A DNA stretch of 64,000 nt from Chthoniobacter sp. Its GTDB lineage: Bacteria > Verrucomicrobiota > Verrucomicrobiia > Chthoniobacterales > Chthoniobacteraceae. The translations under genes and the position numbers were made by a program. Position 1 is the stretch's first letter. Every line of letters begins with the position of its first letter. Below, one piece after another: positions 52,401 to 59,607 of the stretch. Under the pieces are notes generated by a model. That model was not told where the DNA came from and did not search any database. It saw nothing but the letters and a program-made list of their open reading frames with translations. The stretch covers positions 1-64,000 of the forward strand of contig JAIOPH010000032.1 of assembly GCA_021414005.1 (NCBI GenBank). Reading direction: 5' to 3'.

Positions 52401-54561
52401 CCCAATCGTCATCCCCGGCAGTCACCACGTACGCACCCGGTTCGTTGCCCGGAAAAGGAATCTCCACGTCCTGCTCGAACGGTTTGTATTTGGCGAAGGC
52501 CTCCGGCTTGAACGTCCACGTCTTGTCCGGCTGAATGAGGGAGACATCGAGCCCCTCGACGCCGACGATCCCGTGCATTTTCCGGAAGTACGCCTGAAGG
52601 TCGATCTTGTGCAGGCGGAAGGTGCAGGCGCTGATGTTGCGGAGCTTGAGCTTCACCACCGCTTTTTCATTGCTGCGGAAAGTGCGGTCCGCCGACAGGT
52701 CGAGGGATTTTTGGGTGAGCCGCGCGATAGAAGTGTTTGCCGCCGTCACGCCGCATTCGGTGGCCAGCTTGCGGTAGATGTGGAGTGCCTTCTCGTACTC
52801 GCCGAATTTCTCCTCGTGGAATCCGGCGCTCTTCGCCAGCGCGGAGTGCGCCTCGGCGCTCTGCGGATATTTGCTGACGAGCCTGCTCCATTCGTCGATT
52901 GCCTTGCGATATGCGGCGTCAATAGCCGCCTTGTCCCCTTTCGCCTCCTCCATGGCGCGGGCCTTTGCCTCATGCACCGCCCCGAAGACATAGAGAATGC
53001 GCGGAGCGCGCTCATCGAGCGGATGTGCGCCGAGGAACGCCTCGAACCTCTTCAGAGCCAGCGGTTCATCCCGCTCGGCCAGCGCGTCCATTCCCATGTG
53101 GAATTCCGCGTCAATGATGGCGTTCTGGCTCTCCGCCCACTGCGGACCGTTCGGATAATCCTTCACATAGGTCTGCCACGCGGCGATGGCATCCGCGCGT
53201 TTCTTCTGCTGGCCGAGGATTGAACCGATGCGAAACAACGCCCGCATCTGCAAGTTCGCGAGATGCGTAGCCGGGGTCGCGCGGATTTCCTCGTCGAACT
53301 TCTGCGCCCCCTCCCCCGCCGGCAGCCGGAAGCCTTTCCCCGCCATGAAATCCCGATACGCCGCGATCGCGTCGTCGGCCCTGCCCGCGTTCTGAAAAGC
53401 CTCCGCGATCATCCACGCCGCACGCACGGCCCGGCTGCCTTCGGGCGAAGCCGCGATGAACTCCCGGCAGGACTTCGCCGCGGCATCGATATCCGTATCC
53501 CGCATTGTGTACAGCGTGACATCCGCCGTCGGCAGACCTCCCGTGTTCCCGATTACCATGCCGCCCGAGTTCGGATTTCCGCCAAAAGAATTCCGCGGCG
53601 CCTGCTGCCCTCCATACTGGCCGATGCCGACCGCAGCCTCGGCGAAATAGGACTGCGCTTGCAGCCAGAGAATCTCCGCCCGGACATGATCCCGGCCAAG
53701 CAGCCGGAGTTCCGCGGCCAGCGGCGTAGCTTCCTCCAACGGGGCGGAAATCCGCTTCAACAAATCCTCCAACTCCATGCGCCCCGGCACGAGCTGCCCC
53801 GCTTGAACGAGACTCTCCGCGAGGTGAAAGCGGGCCATGGCCACATGCTGGCCGGCGGGCGGTGAATTGAGCACGGGCAGCCGCGGAGCACCCGAGCCCG
53901 CCGGTCCCGTCCACGCGGGATCGAACTCCGTGAGGTAGGCTTGGAAGTCCTGCAACGCCTGCGCCGGGTTGCCCGCCTGCTGGATCGCACGCGCCTTCTT
54001 AAAGAGGATCCCATCGCGCACCTCGCGGGAGATCTCCATGCCCAGCGCCTTGCCGTACAGCGCGTACGCCTTCGGAAAATCCGCGGCGGGGGAGTCCGGC
54101 ACCTTCGGGTCGGGCTTGGTGGCGAGCTTGTCGGCGAACTCCACAATGACCCCGGCCAGCGCCTGCTTGCGGTCCGACGACAGGATTCGCGCCGCCTCCA
54201 CCTTGTAAATCTCCGCGGCCTCCTTGAATTTCTTCATCTCCACCAGCGCCTGAGCCTTCAGGAACACCGCTTTGAAGCGCCAGTTCGATTTCGGAAAGTC
54301 GCCAGCCAGCCGCCCGGCGACCGCCGCCGCGTCCGCAAACTTCTTCGCATGGAACAGCGCCAGTGCCTTCAAATAATGCGCCTCATCCGCCCTGGCATCC
54401 TCCGCCACCATCATCGCATCCGCCAGCACCACCGCCTTGTCGTAATGCCCCGCCCGCATCTCCCCCTGCAAGGCTTCGATCCCCGGCTTCTCCGCCGCCG
54501 GAAGCGGATTGGCGAGTAGGAACCACGTGGCGGCAAGGAGGGGAAGTCGAAGTGCTTTCAT
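46447..54561 (-). CDS. Giant secreted alpha-2-macroglobulin-like protein with TPR repeats at both ends
   Basis: 2704 residues from the ATG at 54561, with a Sec signal (KALRLPLLAATWFLLANPLP). About 25-620: TPR-like helical repeats (YDKAVVLADAMMV, FKEAAEIYKVEAA, ADDAIAAYRDFMAG). About 640-1480: macroglobulin domains, including TDRPAYRPGETVSLRG (near 830). The A2M signature GRWLPSVVTGADGKAVVTIP and MPENTTAWRLTARG lies near 1430. A terpenoid-cyclase-like helical domain follows (about 1600-1900), where the thioester Cys-x-x-Gln is replaced by PGSWGNHPAHE. About 2150-2440: more TPRs. About 2450-2704: a second MG-like unit. Probably a periplasmic or surface protease trap or scaffold. No penicillin-binding-protein PbpC partner adjoins it. 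Confidence 0.9.
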   Translation of the reverse strand: MKALRLPLLAATWFLLANPLPAAEKPGIEALQGEMRAGHYDKAVVLADAMMVAEDARADEAHYLKALALFHAKKFADAAAVAGRLAGDFPKSNWRFKAVFLKAQALVEMKKFKEAAEIYKVEAARILSSDRKQALAGVIVEFADKLATKPDPKVPDSPAADFPKAYALYGKALGMEISREVRDGILFKKARAIQQAGNPAQALQDFQAYLTEFDPAWTGPAGSGAPRLPVLNSPPAGQHVAMARFHLAESLVQAGQLVPGRMELEDLLKRISAPLEEATPLAAELRLLGRDHVRAEILWLQAQSYFAEAAVGIGQYGGQQAPRNSFGGNPNSGGMVIGNTGGLPTADVTLYTMRDTDIDAAAKSCREFIAASPEGSRAVRAAWMIAEAFQNAGRADDAIAAYRDFMAGKGFRLPAGEGAQKFDEEIRATPATHLANLQMRALFRIGSILGQQKKRADAIAAWQTYVKDYPNGPQWAESQNAIIDAEFHMGMDALAERDEPLALKRFEAFLGAHPLDERAPRILYVFGAVHEAKARAMEEAKGDKAAIDAAYRKAIDEWSRLVSKYPQSAEAHSALAKSAGFHEEKFGEYEKALHIYRKLATECGVTAANTSIARLTQKSLDLSADRTFRSNEKAVVKLKLRNISACTFRLHKIDLQAYFRKMHGIVGVEGLDVSLIQPDKTWTFKPEAFAKYKPFEQDVEIPFPGNEPGAYVVTAGDDDWESTVLVLRSDLEVIVKSSRREVLAFVQDMITGKPAADVDVLVSDGKAVAATGKTGADGVFKATIESLKDLANVRLFALGKGNAASFNLDLAGLQLSSGLTAKGYIYTDRPAYRPGETVSLRGILRDVRDTAYAIPENSEFKVGVRNPQGRSLSEQTVKLSRFGTFDASLLLPAGAVNGSYVISARQDRKGKEPLVFQGVFEVRSFTLEKIKLGLEFPRRVWFRGETIEAALQVSYYWGEAVADRSLRCVMPDGRTQTVVTDGEGKAKISFDTTGMRPGSALSFTVALDGESLATTETVTLARLGFGIAAKPSQPVVIAGEPFDLAVTTTGADGKPTGETLKVTVLRMEKSVTSPVLALLPWQDRVAVEAAEARVSEVEAKTDPTTGKATVLLKLDKGGIYRLRVSGTDRFGQAITHQAAVEISDATDATKLRLFADTSVLKVGADTVVRLHSRLEKGLALVTFEGETLLSHRIVQLKKDTNEIAVQVGHDLFPNFRLAVATMDGRELRAAAKDFTVERELKVAVKPLKDAFLPGEAGKVELTVTDQTGKPVVAELSLALVNEALYAVAPDALTPILDFFQKDARRHAEFKLGATCAFRYPGTTRAVSRDVVAEGGRVLRAEGEKMKLDELQKDMAARIPQPVVAAGNRAVFSGAVEQQALKEQNSVDAKKERDERNEREDRKSAESATGEKNGKSAAPRREVRGEGRWLPSVVTGADGKAVVTIPMPENTTAWRLTARGCTVETLVGQATAQTLTRKDFFVEMKSPAFLREGDELRAVGRVHNLTDFAGPVVLKLRLLDTRDKTKVLAEREKTVVVKAKGGAEVAFDSVTIPGPLSITTELTGIADGQRDALTMDTPVEPWGLPFAAHAGGTANADTAAVLTLPAGRAYTSTWMALSVGPDLRTALFDMALRNDPGFGQVSRLHPGSWGNHPAHELLAVASALAYANTGKVDGDAPRRLADRARALVADLVSSQADDGGWAGTFPSQHVPARAFWALIAARDAGIAVHKDTIEKAAAFLLKQLESFEANDNENKAVILHALSCDKRADYAACNRIYRERNSLTTATLAYLTRAFFNIDRKEVASELAGLLEGRIKVEDGRPIRIDAAAKNPGHQDSPETTALVLLALAESKPASTLADATAQSLLGARGCFGFPTARADGAALAALSAWYALGKEQVTDTEISVQVNGKEVGVVKSAGANRLRALEVPPGTIADGRNVVEFKMRGRGRYTYAATLFGFSADMKEAVANAPGQAPPPGNPGAHGIFTNGEIHPRVQHWRQLHTTLEYRGNPIQYPSQSPVQNAENGQRVNMEVVPNRHDIVQRDSWYEMDIPLPAGARLVEGSIRVSGNAKPELLPASIRIPFMNGVPNVSYQLVGYSPGKFRALPVTVRAPADPAFLTIGPSQSLTVLHAGEKSSDPLLVSPYEHFWLGKLLFDDGDLAGALEHLTDDVGKSNHFPQDFARMRLWIHTTPKFYDARRIVEFFEILREKFPTLEIPFDRLLVVGRAYTDIGEFERSWLVFRAAISASFSNDSSISAVLEDSGRFLGSIDYQERVWREYPDTAEVLASYFALSQLLYEKAPKAHELPKEDDVQPERIAMLKRTSDLLFSFMAMYPRDPLADDAGFSLANCMLALKNYPLVVSLSSEFAATYADSPMAPGFQYMTALGLFWQNKYGDALAAARVVAYGESKDRDFARYILGQIFHAESKPREAIEWYGKVRQLYPDAAEAIAYFEKKSITLDEIAVVKPGQPVEIAMKYRNIKEAFLQVYRVDLMKLYLQRKNLGAITSVQLAGIHPELERTIPLGDGKDYIEKEKKILLPLKDEAAYLVICRGDDLFSSGMVLITPLKIEVQEDGTSGRVRANVLDTVKGGYRPEVHVKTIGSADTEFRSGETDKRGLFIADNVHGKATVIAREGESRYAFFRGETWLGTPPNTPAANAKPAVQNDVNWNENLDIQNGGIQRDNNSNWNLYRRQAPAKGVQTQKAF

Positions 54562-54751
54562 GCCGCGGACAGAACTACGTATTCCCGGTGCTGGGAACAT
54601 TTCAGTTGTAAAAAGATTGTGAGAGGAAGTCGCCCACTTGGACCGCAGCGTGAAGGCATTACTCCGCCGCTCCACAGCCCATGAACCCGCACCGAATTTT
54701 CTCTATACCCGCCTCCACGCGAAGGCGCACCGGAGCGGCCCACACCCGGTT

Positions 54752-54828
54752 TAGCCCATCCCAAGTATCACGTCCGCGTGTTCGCTCCACTGCCCATGCA
54801 AATCCAGCAACCGACCAAGAGCGCCAGG
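54752..54828 (-). other. Isolated coding-like tail, possibly a gene remnant
   Basis: Directly after the stop of the DUF1549/1553 gene the minus strand reads LGRLLDLHGQWSEHADVIL, then GMG and TAA, without a start codon. The string is not random in composition and contains a DLHG motif reminiscent of the TDVHG end of DUF1501 proteins. A DUF1501 partner would normally follow here but is absent. Identity uncertain. Confidence 0.3.
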
Positions 54829-57800
54829 TCAGCGGACATAGACGAATTCCGTCGAATTCAGCAGCGCCCAGCAGACGCTCGGGAGGCCGCGCTCCTGCGC
54901 GGCGGTTTTCGCGAGTTGGGTTTCCTCGGCGGTGGGTGGGCGGCCGAGGGCGAGGCGGTAGGCGGTCTGGATGGCGGCGTGCGGGTCGCCGCCGGAGGCG
55001 TTCAGCGCGCGCTCGGCGAGGCCTTTCGCCTGGCGCTGGACGAAGGCGTTGTTCATCAGCTCCAGCGCCTGGAGCGGGGTGATGGTGACGCCACGGCGCG
55101 GAGTTTTCACGGCGGGATCGGGGCAGTCGAAGGCGTCGAGCAGCGGGTCTTTGCCGCTGTTGACGTTCATGCGATAGACGGTGCGCCGGTTGGAGTCGGG
55201 GCCGTCTTTTCCGCCGGAGGCGTAGGAGGCTCCGCGAAAGCTGGGGCCACCCATGGTGAGGTCGAGCTGACCGCTGGCGGCGAGCATGGCATCGCGAACG
55301 GCTTCGGCTTCGAGACGGCGCGGCGGGAAGCGCCAGAGGAGGGTGTTGTCGGCGTCGGTCGTCGCGGCCTTTTCATTGGCGGCCGACGACTGCCGATACG
55401 CCGCCGATGTCACGATCAGCCGGTGCAGCGCCTTCACGCTCCAGCCGCTCGCGATGAATTTTCCCGCGAGCCAGTCGAGCAGTTCGGGATGCGTGGGCCT
55501 GGCACCGCTGGCACCGAAATCATTCGGCGTGGAGACGAGGCCCTGGCCGAAGTGCAGGTGCCACACGCGGTTCACCATCACGCGCGCGGGGAGCGGATTG
55601 CGCGGGTCGGCGAGCCAGTCCGCGAATTTCAGGCGGCGCGTTGCTTCGGGCGCGTCGGGTGGGAGGTGAAAGTCGGCGTCGAGATCGAAGACGGCGGTGA
55701 GGGCGCCGGGGGTGACGACCTCAGCGGGCGAATGCACGTCGCCGCGGATGAGGCGTTTCGTGGGCGGAGGCTGGATGCGGGTGCCGACGTAGGAGGTCTC
55801 GCTGCGGGGCGGTTTGTCGGGCGGGAGAGAATCGAGTGCGGCGGTGAGTTTCCTGCCCTCGGCCAGCGCGACCTCCCGCGCGGCGCGCTGCTCGGCGGTG
55901 AGAGCGGCGAGGATTTCCGCGTGCGAAACCGACGACCCGCCGGCACGAAACGAGGCCGCGATTTCCGCCGCACTCAGCGCGCGGTCGTAGAGCGCCGCCT
56001 GCGCGATTTCGCCGGTGAGGTGGCCCCTGCCCGCGCCGGTATGGCGGAGGCCGAGGAGGATGTGGCCATCGCCGGCCTTGTAGGTCGCGAGCGCCTTGGC
56101 GTTGTAGGATTTGCCGGCGGGCTGGCCGTTGCGGAAGAAAGCGATGGTCCGGTCCGCGCGATAGACCATGGCCACGTGGATGAGCGTGCCGGGCGCGGCG
56201 GTTTCGTCGGGCAGCGCGAGATCCTGCGTGCGGGTGAAGTGGGCGCTGCCCGCCATCCATTTCCTGGGCTGCTGCTCGCCGAAGACGATCGCGTCGAACT
56301 CCCCGCCATTGCTGCTTTCGATGGAAATCGCCGCTCCCCCACCCTGCTCCAGCGTGGCCAGCGAGACCCACGCCTCCAGCGTCCTCTCGCCGATGTCGCG
56401 GGGCAGCGGCTCGGTTTTGAAAAAAGCGCCGGGCTTTGCCAGTTTCAGGCGGCCATTCGCAGTCTCCGCACCGCCGAGCGCCTGGCCCGGCATGACGGAC
56501 GCCGGGGAGCCGTCGAACGTCCAGCGCGCCAGTGCCACCGGTCCCGGCGGCGGAGCGGTCGCCGGACGTTTGTCCGCCGCCGCTTTCGCGCCCGCGGCCT
56601 CGATCTGCGCGACCTTTTTCGCGGAGTCGGCGATCGCTTTCTGAAACTCGGCCCGGCGCGCTCGATTCTTCGCCGGCTCTTCCTGGGCATCCGCGGCCGC
56701 GATCTCCCGCTCGCCATGCTTCACACCCTCAAAGACGGCCTTCATCCGGTAGTAATCCTCGTGCGGGATCGGGTCGAATTTGTGCGCGTGGCAGCGCGCG
56801 CAATTGACCGTGAGGCCGAGAAACGTCTGGCCGACGACGCCGAGCAAATCCTCCAGTTCATCCTCGCGGGTGATCATCTTCTGCGTGGCGTTGGCCTGCG
56901 CATTGCCCGCCTGATCCCACGGGCCGCAGACGAGCAGGCTCGGCGCGACCATGCCGTCGGTGGTCACCGGCTCGAGCAAATCACCGGCGATCTGCTCGCG
57001 CATGAAGCGGTCGTATGGCTTGTCGTCGTTGAAAGCGCGGATGACGTAGTCGCGGTAGTGCCACGCGTTCTCGCGGAGGCGGTCGTATTCAAAGCCCTGG
57101 CTCTCCGTGTAGCGTGCCACGTCCAGCCAATGCCGGCCCCAGCGCTCGCCGTAGCGCGGGCTGGCGAGCAGGCGGTCCACGAGTTCCTCGTAGGCGCGCG
57201 GCGCTTTGCTTTGCAAAAACGCCTCCACCTCCTCCGGCGTCGGCGGCAGGCCGGTCAGGTCGAAAGTGACGCGCCGGATCAGCATGCGCGGGTCCGCCTC
57301 CGGCGAAAGCGCGAGACCTTTCGCCGAGAGCCGCGCGAGGATGAAAGCATCGAGCGCAGTGGCCGCGCCCGCGACCACCGGTGGCGCGGGCGTTTTCAGC
57401 GGCTGCAGCGACCAATGATCACTGCGCACCCGCGCCACCTTGCCGTCATCCGGCCAGCTTGCGCCTTGATCAATCCACGCCCGCAGCAAACCGATCTGCG
57501 CCGCCGTGAACCGCTCGCCCTTGTCCTTCGGCGGCATCACGGTGTCCGCTTCGAGCCCCGCCACGAGATGAATCAGCCGGCTCTCCGCGCTCTTCCCCGG
57601 CTCGATGATCTTGCCATCATCGCCGCCCTGCATCGCCCGCGCTTTCGCATCGAGCCGCAGCCCGCCTTTCTGCTTCTCTGGCCCGTGGCATTTCACGCAG
57701 CGATCCGCGAGCAGCGGCCGGATGTCGCGCGCGAAATCCACCGTCGCGCTCGCCGGAGGCGGGAGCTGGGAAAGGTCGAGGTCTTTCACCCCAGGCGCAG

Positions 57801-57861
57801 CCTCACCCGCGCCCGGCAGCGCGGAGACGAGGACAAACAGCGCGGCAAGGATCAGGCGCAT
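54829..57861 (-). CDS. PSCyt1-DUF1549-DUF1553 protein with LamG/concanavalin-like insert
   Basis: 1010 residues from the ATG at 57861, set by the signal peptide (MRLILAALFVLVSALPGAG). Order: PSCyt1 with DRCVKCHG (CXXCH); DUF1549 with VNCARCHAHKFDPIPHEDYY (second CXXCH); a coiled stretch; a LamG/concanavalin-A-like domain (about 480-660: GPVALARWTFDG, GTLIHVAMVYRADRTIAFF); and DUF1553 (LPARVMVNRVWHLHFGQGLV, RPTHPELLDWLAGKF, ending STEFVYVR). Third protein of this type in the window and the only one without a DUF1501 partner. Confidence 0.93.
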   Translation of the reverse strand: MRLILAALFVLVSALPGAGEAAPGVKDLDLSQLPPPASATVDFARDIRPLLADRCVKCHGPEKQKGGLRLDAKARAMQGGDDGKIIEPGKSAESRLIHLVAGLEADTVMPPKDKGERFTAAQIGLLRAWIDQGASWPDDGKVARVRSDHWSLQPLKTPAPPVVAGAATALDAFILARLSAKGLALSPEADPRMLIRRVTFDLTGLPPTPEEVEAFLQSKAPRAYEELVDRLLASPRYGERWGRHWLDVARYTESQGFEYDRLRENAWHYRDYVIRAFNDDKPYDRFMREQIAGDLLEPVTTDGMVAPSLLVCGPWDQAGNAQANATQKMITREDELEDLLGVVGQTFLGLTVNCARCHAHKFDPIPHEDYYRMKAVFEGVKHGEREIAAADAQEEPAKNRARRAEFQKAIADSAKKVAQIEAAGAKAAADKRPATAPPPGPVALARWTFDGSPASVMPGQALGGAETANGRLKLAKPGAFFKTEPLPRDIGERTLEAWVSLATLEQGGGAAISIESSNGGEFDAIVFGEQQPRKWMAGSAHFTRTQDLALPDETAAPGTLIHVAMVYRADRTIAFFRNGQPAGKSYNAKALATYKAGDGHILLGLRHTGAGRGHLTGEIAQAALYDRALSAAEIAASFRAGGSSVSHAEILAALTAEQRAAREVALAEGRKLTAALDSLPPDKPPRSETSYVGTRIQPPPTKRLIRGDVHSPAEVVTPGALTAVFDLDADFHLPPDAPEATRRLKFADWLADPRNPLPARVMVNRVWHLHFGQGLVSTPNDFGASGARPTHPELLDWLAGKFIASGWSVKALHRLIVTSAAYRQSSAANEKAATTDADNTLLWRFPPRRLEAEAVRDAMLAASGQLDLTMGGPSFRGASYASGGKDGPDSNRRTVYRMNVNSGKDPLLDAFDCPDPAVKTPRRGVTITPLQALELMNNAFVQRQAKGLAERALNASGGDPHAAIQTAYRLALGRPPTAEETQLAKTAAQERGLPSVCWALLNSTEFVYVR

Positions 57862-57952
57862 GGGTGGCAAAAAAGTAGCGTTCTCGCGGAACTGCGCCAG
57901 ACGGAAGAAAGCACCGCCAAACCGGGAGAAACTGTGCTCCCTCGCCATCCCT

Positions 57953-57990
57953 GGCCGCAACGCTCCGCCCCGGCGAAGCGGAGCGCGGCC
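57953..57990. repeat. REP-like hairpin
   Basis: GGCCG-caa-CGCTCCGC, nine-base loop, GCGGAGCG-CGGCC. The next bases (CGGCC-ctcct-GGCCG, 57986-58000) form an alternative hairpin with the last arm. No T-run follows, so it is not a classical terminator in either direction. Confidence 0.6.
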
Positions 57991-58216
57991 CTCCTGGCCG
58001 CCGCAGACGGCACCCTCCCCACTGCGAATGACGCGCCTCCGTCGCGCCAGCCCGCGGCCCCCAACACCCACGCGGTTCACCGGCAGCATCCCGGCCCCGA
58101 CACCCGGAAAGCCCGCACCCTCCGCGAACGGATCGAGGCGGCCATCGGCGGCAAGTAGCGAAACCGCGCCGCGAAAAACGGGACGCATCGCGGGCTCCGC
58201 CCTCTGCGCCTTCGTT

Positions 58217-58249
58217 CCTTTGTGCGCCACCCCGGGCCTCGCACAAAGG
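58217..58249. repeat. Hairpin with 10-base arms
   Basis: CCTTTGTGCG (58217-58226) and CGCACAAAGG (58240-58249) with a 13-base loop; a second ggcacaaagg follows at about 58256-58265 and could compete for pairing. It lies just downstream of the esterase start... on the opposite side from its coding end, i.e. after the DUF1549/1553 promoter region. Possible repeat element. Confidence 0.45.
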
Positions 58250-58320
58250 CACGGAGGCACAAAGGGATGGGCGCGGTTGGCGGGCGGAGCGCGGTGGGTG
58301 GGAATGAAACGCCGTCGGGC

Positions 58321-59316
58321 TTATTTCTGCAGCAGCTTCACCATCCCTTTGCCCAAAGCATCGCCCACGAGAAAGTAAGTCTCCGCATTGCCAAATTCGT
58401 GATGTCCGTGGCTGGGATGAGGCGAGTCCTCCGCCTTGCGCACAAAGTCCCGCGTCGGGACAAAGAGCACCGTGCCTTTGAATTCCGGCTTGGCCGCCGC
58501 CGCCTCCTGCGCCCGACGCACCGCCACCGCCGCCGCCGGCGTGTCGTTGGCCTCCACCCGCCACGGCCCCGTCATTTCGCCGATCACCACCGGCAGCTTC
58601 GGCACCTGCAAATCCTTCCGCACATCGTTGATCAGGTTCACCAGATTCGTCTCATACGTCGCCACCATCTTGGCGTCACAGAAATCATTCCACCCATGAT
58701 ACCAGACGAAACCCGCGATTTCATACCCACCGCCATCATAGCCCGGGAAATCCTTCTTCAGATTCGCCAGCGCCTCGCGGACCTGCGCGATCATCAGCGT
58801 GTAATACGGCCCCACCTGCCCCCCGGAACTCGGCGGACGAAAATCCACATCCAGACTCTTTCCACCCCATGCCGTCTTGACCAGCAGCACCTGATTATTC
58901 AGCGCATCCCCCACCACATGGCCAAACTGCCACTCCGGCCCAAAGTGAATCGGATCGCCATACACCGAAAAGCCCGTGCCCAGCGGCCCCGCCAGCAGCG
59001 GCATCCGCTCGCGCTGATAGCGCACCCACACATCGTCGCGGAACACCCACTTGCCATCCGCCCCCCGCAGATGCTTGAAAGTCGCACCCTTCACCGGATC
59101 GGCCAGCAGCGTGGCCAGCGTGCCGTGCCCATCGTTGAAATTCTTCCCCGTCCCCTCCACCACCGCCGGCCCCTCCATATTCGACTGCCCGGCCAGAATG
59201 ATGACTTTGACCGGGCTCTTGCCTGCCTGCTTCGTCGCCGCCTGCTCCGCCGCAGCAAAATGCGTGAGGACCAGCAGAACGGTCGCGAAAATAGTTCCAA
59301 AAGGGATGTATTTCAT
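58321..59316 (-). CDS. Secreted sialate O-acetylesterase-type (SASA/DUF303) esterase
   Basis: 331 residues, signal MKYIPFGTIFATVLLVLTHF at the start (ATG 59316). SASA family: VIILAGQSNMEGP with nucleophile Ser45, TAWGGKSL, FVWYHGWNDFCD and the C-terminal His region HPSHGHHEFGNAETYFLVGD. Removes O-acetyl groups from sugars such as acetylated xylan or sialic acid. Complements the sulfatase and SGNH esterase in polysaccharide de-decoration. Single gene; 291 bases upstream to the next coding end contain nothing recognised. Confidence 0.9.
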   Translation of the reverse strand: MKYIPFGTIFATVLLVLTHFAAAEQAATKQAGKSPVKVIILAGQSNMEGPAVVEGTGKNFNDGHGTLATLLADPVKGATFKHLRGADGKWVFRDDVWVRYQRERMPLLAGPLGTGFSVYGDPIHFGPEWQFGHVVGDALNNQVLLVKTAWGGKSLDVDFRPPSSGGQVGPYYTLMIAQVREALANLKKDFPGYDGGGYEIAGFVWYHGWNDFCDAKMVATYETNLVNLINDVRKDLQVPKLPVVIGEMTGPWRVEANDTPAAAVAVRRAQEAAAAKPEFKGTVLFVPTRDFVRKAEDSPHPSHGHHEFGNAETYFLVGDALGKGMVKLLQK

Positions 59317-59607
59317 AAGTAGTCGCCCCATTTACAAACTGCCGCCTCATTGTAAAATCAAAACTACCCCTCCCCTGCTCCCCACATCGTCTGCGGCAGC
59401 CTCCCCTCGCGCCATATGCCTCAGTCCCCTCTTCTTCCCTCACAGACGCACAACGGCGCGGAGGAAAACTCGCCTGTACTTTGTGCTTCGCTCTGTCTCC
59501 ACCCATCTCGGGTCTTCTTCTTTCACCAAACCGTCGGCGGGGACCTCGACCGCGTGGCCGAAATTCAAACCCGGCGAGTTATTGCCAAGAACGAACTCCC
59601 GCCGCCC

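Larger units (their letters stand above)
57862..58320. other. Intergenic region rich in hairpins
   Basis: 459 bases between two minus-strand genes, holding two hairpin elements (57953-57990 and 58217-58249) and GC-rich low-complexity sequence. No convincing short gene is visible; a plus-strand string ending at 58158 (KARTLRERIEAAIGGK) has no good start and no support. Confidence 0.5.

Noticed and set aside
54778..58158. An 1126-residue plus-strand frame opposite the third DUF1549/1553 gene
   Set aside because: Glycine/arginine-rich mirror frame without motifs, while the opposite strand encodes a recognised protein.
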